Source: CAZKUB01 sp964592335 (GTDB lineage Archaea > Thermoplasmatota > E2 > DHVEG-1). From it: a stretch of DNA of 20,770 nt. Numbering within the stretch: the first letter of the stretch is position 1; each line of letters starts with the position of its first letter. The notes beneath the pieces are model-generated. The model made no database searches and had not been told where the DNA came from. It saw nothing but the letters and a program-made list of their open reading frames with translations. Location: the NCBI GenBank assembly GCA_964592335.1, contig CAZQEU010000023.1, forward strand, positions 1 through 20,770. The letters are read 5' to 3'. The position numbers were made by a program, and so were the translations under genes. Below are positions 14,719 through 20,770 of the stretch, piece after piece.

Positions 14719-15660
14719 TTATAATCTTTCCAACAACGAGCTGATCATTAAAGGAAGCATAACTGTTGCATCACCATCGACGGTGACATAATCTGCGTTC
14801 TCTTTTATTTTACCCCAGGATACAGCCTCACGTGTTTGCGCTCCAGAAAGACTCCCATCAAATTCAGCGGCTGTAGTATTGTATACTACATAATCAAGAC
14901 CTCCACAGAATTGATTCCACCATATAGTATGATGCTTTGAGATCCCTCCGCCAATAATAAGAGCACCTGTCTTTTTTGCATTAAAAACAGTATCTGATAA
15001 ATCTTGTTCATCTTTTAAAAGATCAATTGTAAAATCACGATGTGTTTGATAATACATCCATATTTGTGAGCCAAATGCACCATCTGTAATACCGGGTACA
15101 AATATTGGTATCTGGTTTTTGTATGCCCAATAAATAATTGAGTCTTCCTTGTTTTCCTCGTTTTCAAGTTTTTTTCCAAATTCCCATATAAGTTCTTTTG
15201 TAGACCATTTATTTTTTTCTTTGTAAAGATCTTTAAGGACTGGTTGCATCTTATTTTCTAGAATCTCTCCATAACACTTGTTAGGAATGAAGATGTTTCC
15301 TAATCTGTTTACGCCTTGTTTATGAAGTTCTTTGTCATCAACCATAAAATGCCCATGATAATAATTTTCCCATATACGCGCTAGGTCATGATCGAGGGTC
15401 CCACATGTGGTGATTACTACATCAAAAAGTTTTCTTTTAATTAATTCTTTTATAACTCCTCTTGTACCTGTTGAGGTTATACATGCGGGAAAACTTAAGA
15501 ATTTTACGCAATCTTTTTCTTTTATCATTTTTTCGATTATGTCTACTCCCATCGCAAGTTTTTTTGCTGTAAATCCACCTGATTCAAACAGTTTTTTTAC
15601 AAGTTCATCTGTGTTCATATCTTTTTTAAGCTCAATGTCTTTAACTGGTTTATATTTCAA
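14719..15660 (-). CDS. dys: Deoxyhypusine synthase
   Basis: It transfers the 4-aminobutyl group of spermidine to a lysine of initiation factor 5A, with NAD, as the first step in hypusine formation. The 313-residue protein has the NAD-binding segments ACITSTGTRG (59-68) and TTCGTLDHDLAR (84-95), GGGISKHH, the TTAAEFDGSLSGAQTREA region and the active-site EAVSWGKI with Lys284. VDGDATVMLPLM near the C-terminus is also conserved. The start is TTG at 15658-15660: AAAGGAG ends about 10 bases upstream, a strong site that decides this start over internal ATGs. It begins 20 bases after the Memo-family gene on the same strand. The downstream end almost touches the convergent creatininase-family gene (2 bases apart). 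Confidence 0.95.
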   Translation of the reverse strand: MKYKPVKDIELKKDMNTDELVKKLFESGGFTAKKLAMGVDIIEKMIKEKDCVKFLSFPACITSTGTRGVIKELIKRKLFDVVITTCGTLDHDLARIWENYYHGHFMVDDKELHKQGVNRLGNIFIPNKCYGEILENKMQPVLKDLYKEKNKWSTKELIWEFGKKLENEENKEDSIIYWAYKNQIPIFVPGITDGAFGSQIWMYYQTHRDFTIDLLKDEQDLSDTVFNAKKTGALIIGGGISKHHTIWWNQFCGGLDYVVYNTTAAEFDGSLSGAQTREAVSWGKIKENADYVTVDGDATVMLPLMISSLLERL

Positions 15661-15670
15661 ATTAAAAACT

Positions 15671-15677
15671 CTCCTTT
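15671..15677 (-). promoter_or_regulatory. Strong Shine-Dalgarno site deciding the TTG start of dys
   Basis: On the minus strand AAAGGAG lies just past the Memo-family stop and about 10 bases before TTG at 15660. No comparable site precedes the later in-frame ATG, so the TTG is the likely start. Confidence 0.7.
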
Positions 15678-15680
15678 AAT

Positions 15681-16565
15681 CTAATATATTGCTATTGATC
15701 CATATCCAACACATGAGTTGCCAGGTTGTATATCATAAGATGTTCCATATTTGAGAAGTTCTGCTTTTTTTGCTCCAAGTTTCTTGGAAGCAAAAAGCAT
15801 TGTTGCAACCGGGCCATATCCACACATTGTAATGTTTTTTTCTTCAACTGTTTTGATAAGTCCTTCAGGATCTAGATTTAATATTTTTTCTATAGCAATT
15901 TTATCTTGTTTTTCTGCGTATTCATTGACTTTCATGCCTTTAGGTGGCATAGTGGCATAGTTAAATCCTGCATGTGTAAAATCAGTACTTGCAATTATTA
16001 CTACTTTTTCATCAGAATCATTTATTGCATTTGAGATTATATCTCCTACTAATTTTGCAGTTTCTAAATCTTGCTTTGACATGCTTATGGGGACAAAATC
16101 AAAGTTTTGACTTCCAACTATAAATTGTAGAAATGGAATTTGAACCTCTATGCTATGCTCATATTTATGTGCGCTTTCGTCTTTATCTATTATATCTCTT
16201 CTAATTTGTTTGCCAAGTATCTCGTTTATCTTTGATGTTCCTAGTGGTGTAAGCCATTCTCCTTCTGTCATTATTGATACGCTACTTCCCATCCCCGTAT
16301 GATTTGGTCCAATTATTATGAAGGTATCTGCAAAACCGTTTTTTGCAAGGTAGTTATATGAATGAGCAGCAATTGCTCCTGAATAAATAAAACCTGCATG
16401 TGGCACAATAATTCCTTTTATATCTTTTTTTCCGGAATCTACTCTGGGAGTTGTTTTAGGCCCACGTTTATCCTGAAAGCATTTTTCAATGGTTTCTCTA
16501 AGGCTTTCTTCGTTACCATCATAGAATTGACCTGCCACAGCAGGTCTCCTAATTTTTTCTAACAT
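15681..16565 (-). CDS. amrB: Memo-family protein (AmmeMemoRadiSam system protein B)
   Basis: The 294-residue protein is close to the length of human MEMO1 and has the family residues: VPHAGFIYSG with His56, GPNHTG with His89, STDFTH with His198 and MCGYGP with Cys248. In human MEMO1 the matching His and Cys residues line a copper/iron site in a fold related to class III aromatic dioxygenases; a prokaryotic role is not established. In many archaea this gene stands with AMMECR1 and a radical SAM gene, but neither is in this window. The start RRPAVAGQFY near the N-terminus is typical. No SD is seen; a TATA-like ATTATACAT about 24 bases upstream suggests a leaderless message. It lies directly ahead of dys. 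Confidence 0.92.
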   Translation of the reverse strand: MLEKIRRPAVAGQFYDGNEESLRETIEKCFQDKRGPKTTPRVDSGKKDIKGIIVPHAGFIYSGAIAAHSYNYLAKNGFADTFIIIGPNHTGMGSSVSIMTEGEWLTPLGTSKINEILGKQIRRDIIDKDESAHKYEHSIEVQIPFLQFIVGSQNFDFVPISMSKQDLETAKLVGDIISNAINDSDEKVVIIASTDFTHAGFNYATMPPKGMKVNEYAEKQDKIAIEKILNLDPEGLIKTVEEKNITMCGYGPVATMLFASKKLGAKKAELLKYGTSYDIQPGNSCVGYGSIAIY

Positions 16566-16678
16566 TTTTTAGCACTATTGCTATGTATAATTATTTCATT
16601 CATAAGTTTTTGTTTCACAAAAAATATAAATACAAGGCATGAATACGGATTTTCTAAAACTAAAGTTGGGAAAACTAT

Positions 16679-16837
16679 ATGGAAACAGTTTGTCACATTG
16701 AAATAATAAAAGATGGGAGAGATTTCGTAGCCCGAGCTCATATGACTGATGGCTCAATTAAAGAATATCGTCATCAAGTCTTCGAAGATGTTCTAACTGA
16801 GATGGTAATAGATCTTCAGGAAGAACTAGCAGAATAA
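16679..16837 (+). CDS. Small conserved-looking protein of unknown function (52 aa)
   Basis: ATG at 16679 opens 52 codons in a space that otherwise has no gene: METVCHIEIIKDGRDFVARA at the N-terminus, then an acidic helical C-terminus (VFEDVLTEMVIDLQEELAE). The pattern of two or three beta strands followed by an amphipathic helix is protein-like, and a TATA-like AAATATAAATA lies at about 16622-16631. It is divergent from the Memo-family gene and convergent with the antiporter gene, whose stop is 9 bases away. Codon use resembles its neighbours. I do not recognise a family. The gene is plausible rather than certain; the weak GGGA before the ATG is the main doubt. Confidence 0.65.
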   Translation: METVCHIEIIKDGRDFVARAHMTDGSIKEYRHQVFEDVLTEMVIDLQEELAE

Positions 16838-16846
16838 AAAATAGTT

Positions 16847-18115
16847 TTATTTTTCTTTTTTAAGTTTTTTATTTTCAGCATGACAAATAATTGATACACC
16901 TGTAGTGCAAATGATAGCAGTGCCAAGGATTACAACAAAAACAATTCCTTCATAAAATCCACTTAGTGAAGGAAGTGAACGTTCTACTAACTCTGGACCA
17001 TATGTGATTGCAAGAATTGCTGCTGCAAGTCCTCTAGGCATCATAACTGACATTGATTGTTTATCATCTTTTTCAAAGCCGCCTTTGTAGGTTGTTATTG
17101 TTACTACTAGATATCTAATACATAGTAATGCCAATAGTATAATTATTCCAATTATTATAAACTCAATTTTTACGTCTTGATAAGTAACCATAACTCCTAG
17201 GAATACAAAAAAGAAAGTTCTCATTACAAAAGATATCAACGCATTTGATTGCTTGGTTTGTTCGTCCATTTCAAATCCTCGGCCATGGTAGTTTATCATT
17301 TTAAGGATTTTTTTCCCGTTACCAAGTACAAGCCCAAAGGTTAGACAGGATATCGCTCCGGCACCACTCCACCATGATTCAGTTAAAGAATAAATTAAAA
17401 ACGCTATTGCAAGAGTTACAACATATGAAAATTGTTCTTTTCTTATATGATGCATAACAGGCAGCCAAAATCCTCCTAACACAACACCTACTACAGCCCC
17501 AACACTAAATGTGCTGACAAGCCTGTTTATTCCACCAGCAATATCAGGCCCTCCCGTAGTTATCATAAAAAATATTGCTAGAAATACTACTATTGAAAGA
17601 GGGTCTGTAAGTATACTTTCAATTGATAAAACCATCTTTGTTTTTTCTTGTAAATTTTTTAGTCTACTTGCAAGTGGAATTACAATAGGGCTACTGGTCC
17701 CACCAATTATTGTTCCTAGTGCTATGCCGATTATGACACTTGTTTCTAAATCTATATTTAAAATGTTTAGAGTTGTTAAGCCTATAATTATACTCATTGT
17801 TGCTAAAATGCTTAGACAAAAACCTGATACGGTTAATAATAAACCTCTAGGAGCTCCTTTGAATAGCTGATAAAGATCTATGTTTATTCCGCCGTCAAAC
17901 AGGATTATTACAATTGCTACTGCTGAAAAAAAAGTTGATATATAACGAAGTAGCCCTTCATCTATATTTCTTATATTAAGTATTAGCCCAATTAGAAGCC
18001 CAAATATCAAAAGCCAAACAATACTTGGTATTTGCGTTCTATTAAAGATATAATTTCCAATAAATCCTAAAATCAAGATTAAACCAAGAATCGTAAGAGC
18101 AGAAATTACATCCAT
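16847..18115 (-). CDS. Na+/H+ antiporter, CPA family (NhaP-like)
   Basis: This 422-residue membrane protein has about 12-13 transmembrane segments and no soluble C-terminal TrkA domain. Cation:proton antiporter landmarks are ILFDGGINID (71-80), GTIIGGTSSPIVIP (134-147) with the unwound-helix type motif, and ESILTDPLSIV (166-176), which matches the CPA1 ESxxND transport motif. The Asp that would bind the ion (Asp171) is present but the preceding Asn is Thr170; I infer that this may alter ion choice or electrogenicity. It would exchange Na+ or K+ for H+ across the cell membrane. A perfect 9-base inverted repeat (18121-18143) lies directly upstream of its ATG, and the Zn-ribbon gene ends 51 bases upstream on the same strand. 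Confidence 0.88.
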   Translation of the reverse strand: MDVISALTILGLILILGFIGNYIFNRTQIPSIVWLLIFGLLIGLILNIRNIDEGLLRYISTFFSAVAIVIILFDGGINIDLYQLFKGAPRGLLLTVSGFCLSILATMSIIIGLTTLNILNIDLETSVIIGIALGTIIGGTSSPIVIPLASRLKNLQEKTKMVLSIESILTDPLSIVVFLAIFFMITTGGPDIAGGINRLVSTFSVGAVVGVVLGGFWLPVMHHIRKEQFSYVVTLAIAFLIYSLTESWWSGAGAISCLTFGLVLGNGKKILKMINYHGRGFEMDEQTKQSNALISFVMRTFFFVFLGVMVTYQDVKIEFIIIGIIILLALLCIRYLVVTITTYKGGFEKDDKQSMSVMMPRGLAAAILAITYGPELVERSLPSLSGFYEGIVFVVILGTAIICTTGVSIICHAENKKLKKEK

Positions 18116-18120
18116 AATAT

Positions 18121-18143
18121 ATCTAAAAACCTAATTTTTAGAT
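18121..18143. repeat. Perfect inverted repeat just upstream of the antiporter start codon
   Basis: ATCTAAAAA (18121-18129) and TTTTTAGAT (18135-18143) are exact 9-base inverted arms with the 5-base spacer CCTAA. In the minus-strand transcript the loop reads TTAGG, the only SD-like bases before the ATG at 18115, and the repeat ends 5 bases before the start codon. It could be an operator, an RNA hairpin that controls access to the start, or a terminator for the preceding small gene. Confidence 0.55.
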
Positions 18144-18166
18144 TTAAATGTTATCTTTTATTTAAA

Positions 18167-18361
18167 TTATGCTTTATTGAGTAGCAACACTACAACAACC
18201 ATTGCAGCAAGTACTCCATACATAAAATACACAACAAGTTTTTTCTTTCTCATCATTGCCTGATATTTCTGTCTGCATTCATCAGAGCAGAGTGTCTCAT
18301 TTACAGGAATTGATTTCATACATACATGACAATGGTTATGTGGAGGTACTTTTTCGGCCAT
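18167..18361 (-). CDS. DUF2116-type zinc-ribbon protein with C-terminal membrane anchor
   Basis: Starting at ATG 18359-18361 (an upstream TTG would add three residues) gives 64 residues. The N-terminal part has CHVC (11-14) and CSDEC (25-29), a treble-clef/zinc-ribbon pattern. A basic stretch with KYQAMMRKKKL and one hydrophobic helix (about 45-62) follow. This matches small archaeal proteins described as a predicted Zn-ribbon fused to a membrane segment (DUF2116/COG4068); the function is not known. The positive charges before the helix suggest that the zinc domain faces the cytoplasm. It lies between mfnA and the antiporter gene on the same strand and may share their transcript. Confidence 0.78.
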   Translation of the reverse strand: MAEKVPPHNHCHVCMKSIPVNETLCSDECRQKYQAMMRKKKLVVYFMYGVLAAMVVVVLLLNKA

Positions 18362-18413
18362 AATAATCAACTAAGCAAATATGCTTCTAGTTCAAATATT
18401 TTCCTTTAAAAAA

Positions 18414-19562
18414 TTATATTTCACCAGTTTTTTTACAAACTTTTTTAAATACAGGTAGAAATCTATCAATTATCTGTCTTGTAACATGAGGCATGAATAC
18501 AAGCCGAATTGCTGAGTATCTGTCCATTTTGTTGACTTTGTATCCTTTTTTTGTCAGTTCATCTAAAACAATAGATGGTTTTTTCATTTTTACTGCTAAA
18601 ACATTGAGAGTTGGCTCTACAACAAAATTTAGACCCATTTCATCTATCTTTGTCTTTGTATATCTCATGTTATCCATACATCTCTCAACTATTTTGCAAT
18701 AACCTTCAAAACCTAATTCTTGTGATACTGCAAAAGCTGCGGCGATAGGGCCGGCAGATCTTGTAGCAAGAAGCCCTGCTTGAACGTTACTGCTTATATA
18801 GGGTGTATCAACACTTATTTGTTTTAACCATTTTTTGTCTTTTATTGCAAGCATCCCTAGGGGAATAGCTGCACATCCCATTTTATGCGCATCAATTGTG
18901 ATGCTACTCACTCCGGGAATTTTAAAATCAAAATCATTTATTTTATATGCTGATTTTTTAAGGAAAGGAATTACAAAACCGCCAAAAGCCGCATCAACAT
19001 GTAAAAAAACGTTCTCATCGATACATATATCTGACATCTCAGCTATAGGATCTATCTTTCCTAGTTCTGTTGTACCGGCAATCCCGATTACTGCTGCTGT
19101 ATCTTTGTTCATCTCTTTTTTAAGATTAGATATATTTATTGTGTAATTCTTATCTAGCTCAACGGTTTTTATCTTTACATCCATAAGAGATGATATCTTT
19201 TCAAATGAAAAATGTACACTTTTTGGAACTATTATTTCTTTTTTTTTGCTTAATTCTTTTGCAAGCCATATAGCATTTATGTTGCTCTCAGTTCCTCCGC
19301 TTCCCATGATGCAAGTACTCTTTTTAGGTGCATTTAAGAGCTTAAGTATGAATGATATATATCTTTCTTCTATCTTTTTTGAGCCAGGAAACAGTTCAGG
19401 GTCTCCTAAATTTGATTCAAGAAAGCGCATATATGCTGTTTTTGCGATGGGATATGGTTGGGTGCACATTGAACCTAAAATGTTTCCTTTTGAAAAAGAA
19501 AAATCCGTTTTTTTGTATTTTTCAAGTTCTGAGAGTATTTTGTTTTGTTTTTTGTTTGCCAT
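18414..19562 (-). CDS. mfnA: PLP-dependent aspartate/tyrosine decarboxylase (MfnA-like)
   Basis: This is a group II pyridoxal-phosphate decarboxylase of 382 residues, the compact archaeal MfnA size. GSGGTESN (87-94), HVDAAFGG (188-195) and the Schiff-base Lys227 in TIDAHKMG are all intact, with LFPGSKKIEE near the N-terminus. In methanogens MfnA decarboxylates tyrosine to tyramine for methanofuran; in other euryarchaea such as Thermococcus the homologue makes beta-alanine from aspartate for coenzyme A. No methanofuran or methanogenesis gene is in the window, so the aspartate/CoA role is the likelier one, by inference. It is the first gene of the minus-strand run that ends with the antiporter. 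A TATA-like AATAAAAAAAC region lies near 19605-19616. Confidence 0.9.
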   Translation of the reverse strand: MANKKQNKILSELEKYKKTDFSFSKGNILGSMCTQPYPIAKTAYMRFLESNLGDPELFPGSKKIEERYISFILKLLNAPKKSTCIMGSGGTESNINAIWLAKELSKKKEIIVPKSVHFSFEKISSLMDVKIKTVELDKNYTINISNLKKEMNKDTAAVIGIAGTTELGKIDPIAEMSDICIDENVFLHVDAAFGGFVIPFLKKSAYKINDFDFKIPGVSSITIDAHKMGCAAIPLGMLAIKDKKWLKQISVDTPYISSNVQAGLLATRSAGPIAAAFAVSQELGFEGYCKIVERCMDNMRYTKTKIDEMGLNFVVEPTLNVLAVKMKKPSIVLDELTKKGYKVNKMDRYSAIRLVFMPHVTRQIIDRFLPVFKKVCKKTGEI

Positions 19563-19662
19563 TTTTCGTTAGTGCATAAAAACTATAGTCAAAAAAGATT
19601 TCGCTTGTTTTTTTATTTATATTACCATCAAATATTAATACCGGTAAATACATTTTGGTTTC

Positions 19663-19986
19663 ATGATGGAAAAAGAAACTAACACTAACAATGAGGAGGT
19701 AACATCTTTTCTGAAACTACCTGTTTATACAAGACAGGGAACATATGTAGGGCATGTAAGAAACGTTTTTTTTGATATGGATGAAAAATGTGTAAGCAGC
19801 CTTCTAGTGACAAATACAAACCCAACTATTGTTGAAGGTACAGTTGATGTAGCAGTTCCATATCGTTGGGTTAATTCTGTTGGAGACATAGTGATCTTGT
19901 CATATTTTCCCGACAAAGTTACTACTAAGAAAAAAGAGGAAAAAACAACAGAAGAAGATGATTCAGATATAGATGTTATAGAGTAA
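19663..19986 (+). CDS. PRC-barrel domain protein
   Basis: The 107-residue protein has a PRC-barrel core (about 14-80): KLPVYTRQGTYVGHVRNVFF, a conserved strand order with Gly-Thr/Ser, then VAVPYRWVNSVGDIVILSY. The last ~25 residues are an acidic Lys/Glu/Asp tail (KKKEEKTTEEDDSD). PRC barrels occur in RimM, photosynthetic reaction centre H subunits and many small archaeal proteins of unknown role, some linked to CdvA or RNA metabolism; nothing here narrows it. There are two adjacent start codons (19663, 19666). A TATA-like TTATTTATAT lies ~45-50 bases upstream. The gene is monocistronic and divergent from mfnA. Confidence 0.85.
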   Translation: MMEKETNTNNEEVTSFLKLPVYTRQGTYVGHVRNVFFDMDEKCVSSLLVTNTNPTIVEGTVDVAVPYRWVNSVGDIVILSYFPDKVTTKKKEEKTTEEDDSDIDVIE

Positions 19987-20111
19987 TCTTTCCCTCCTTA
20001 TATTATTTTTATACATATCATTTATATAAAATTAGCTAAAAATATGAAAATCCTTTTATATAATGAAAGTTATATATAATAGTATAATATAAAGCCAATA
20101 GAGATATGTTG

Positions 20112-20148
20112 AACAATCTGTAAGAAATGTACAACAATCTTTATATAT
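20112..20148 (+). promoter_or_regulatory. Tandem 8-base repeats abutting the TATA box of the secreted-protein gene
   Basis: AACAATCT occurs at 20112-20119 and again at 20133-20140, exactly 21 bases apart (two helical turns). The second copy touches a TTATATAT box (20141-20148), whose position predicts a start near 20170 and a ~27-base leader with the AGGTGAT ribosome-binding site at 20185-20191. The spacing and contact with the TATA/BRE zone suggest a regulator site. Other TATA-like runs (near 20028, 20055 and 20068-20092) occur further up in this AT-rich gap (19987-20196), which holds no other gene that I can support. Confidence 0.4.
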
Positions 20149-20196
20149 GGTGAAACCTAAATATATATTGAAAATATTAAAAACAGGTGATAAAAA

Positions 20197-20770
20197 ATGA
20201 CAATAGGGTCTAAAGCAATTAAAGCTACAATTCTTATGAGCATATTATTTATGAGCATGTTTGCAATTGTTGCTCCTCATAATACTGTTAAAGCACAATC
20301 TGGTCTGGGATTCGTTAATCTCAGTAGTATAGTCGATGTTAATTGGACACAAGACACTACAAAAATTGTGCCAAGAGGAGAACCAGCAACATTGAACGTT
20401 ATGGTTAAATATAACGTAGCATCCGGCGGTTATTTTAATGCTTTAAGTTTATTAGCAAAACAGTTGTATTCTGGTACACGAGCTAATGTAAATCTGGAAA
20501 TAATTAGTAAACCAGATTGGGCTGAAGTATCTTTAAGTACCAACGATGCTAATTTTGTTATTGGTAATAACTTGCCTGAAAGTAGAACTATTCAGATGAC
20601 CATCTCACTAGATGAAGACGCACCAGGTTTTCTATTAGGATCAATAGAAATCAAAGCTAAAATCGGTACAATTTCAAAGCTTTTATTCCCAAATTTACAA
20701 GGTTTTGAAAAAACGTTTAGCCTAAAATTTGTACCTGACTACCTTCCTTTAGTTGATGCACAACCAGTTG
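20197..20770 (+). CDS. Secreted protein, N-terminal part (runs off right edge)
   Basis: ATG at 20197, preceded by AGGTGAT at a good distance, opens a frame that stays open for 191 codons to the edge of the window. The N-terminus is a clear signal peptide: Lys at 6 and 9, a hydrophobic core (ILMSILFMSMFAIVA) and a probable signal peptidase site after VKA, ahead of QSGLGF. The mature part is Ser/Thr/Asn-rich with alternating beta-strand patterns (for example VPRGEPATLNVMVKYNV and RTIQMTISLDEDAPG), typical of extracellular immunoglobulin-like beta-sandwich domains of archaeal surface proteins. I do not recognise a specific family, and the missing C-terminus could hold an anchor. Confidence 0.82.
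   Translation, partial: MTIGSKAIKATILMSILFMSMFAIVAPHNTVKAQSGLGFVNLSSIVDVNWTQDTTKIVPRGEPATLNVMVKYNVASGGYFNALSLLAKQLYSGTRANVNLEIISKPDWAEVSLSTNDANFVIGNNLPESRTIQMTISLDEDAPGFLLGSIEIKAKIGTISKLLFPNLQGFEKTFSLKFVPDYLPLVDAQPV

Noticed and set aside
19987..20196. A small gene or RNA gene in the AT-rich gap before the secreted protein
   Set aside because: Frames are short and broken by stops and no stable fold is evident; promoter elements explain the visible structure.
1..20770. CRISPR array, toxin-antitoxin pair, defence cassette or intact insertion sequence
   Set aside because: No regularly spaced repeats, transposase motifs, terminal inverted repeats or nuclease/toxin signatures were found on either strand by eye.

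Overview
The window reads as a stretch of chromosome from an AT-rich archaeon. Archaeal markers include class I lysyl-tRNA synthetase, archaeal-type AlaRS, Sec61-beta, archaeal MBF1, deoxyhypusine synthase, type II methionine aminopeptidase, MfnA-type decarboxylase, DUF1614 and COG1340 coiled-coil proteins, archaeal TATA boxes and a tRNA gene without encoded CCA. The gene mix suggests a Euryarchaeota/Thermoplasmatota-type lineage. That placement is an inference from gene content only.

Layout. 1-308: start of an exported acidic protein (minus strand, runs off the left edge), with an inverted repeat in its leader. 521-1173: wreck of a tyrosine recombinase (integrase), spread over three frames with two in-frame stops and a lost catalytic arginine, ending 28 bases from the 3' end of a tRNA-Ala(CGC) gene (1202-1274, minus). 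1326-7138 (minus): a co-directional run, in transcription order GfcR-like PRTase regulator, class I LysRS, tRNA methylthiotransferase, bacterial-type GAPDH, phosphoglycerate kinase. 7249-7416: a short Sec61-beta gene on plus, convergent with alaS (7424-10144, minus). 10220-14716 (plus): DUF1614 membrane protein, coiled-coil protein, MBF1, Sua5/TsaC, methionine aminopeptidase and a divergent creatininase-family protein; the last three genes overlap. 14719-16565 (minus): deoxyhypusine synthase (TTG start, strong SD) and a Memo-family protein. 16679-16837: a 52-residue orphan on plus. 16847-19562 (minus): Na+/H+ antiporter, Zn-ribbon/TM mini-protein and MfnA-like decarboxylase. 19663-19986: PRC-barrel protein. 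20197 to the right edge: start of a secreted protein behind an AT-rich promoter region.

Together these genes cover protein synthesis and maturation: two aminoacyl-tRNA synthetases, tRNA-Ala, t6A synthesis (Sua5) and its probable further modification to ms2t6A, N-terminal Met removal, hypusination and membrane insertion. A second theme is lower glycolysis: a bacterial-type GAPDH and PGK share a strand with a GfcR-like regulator, whose haloarchaeal relatives activate sugar-degradation genes.

I see no CRISPR array, intact mobile element or defence cassette. The most notable items are the dead integrase beside tRNA-Ala, the GfcR/GAPDH/PGK association, two small genes, and several precise inverted or direct repeats at promoters and leaders (322-340, 6562-6581, 10183-10190, 18121-18143, 20112-20140).
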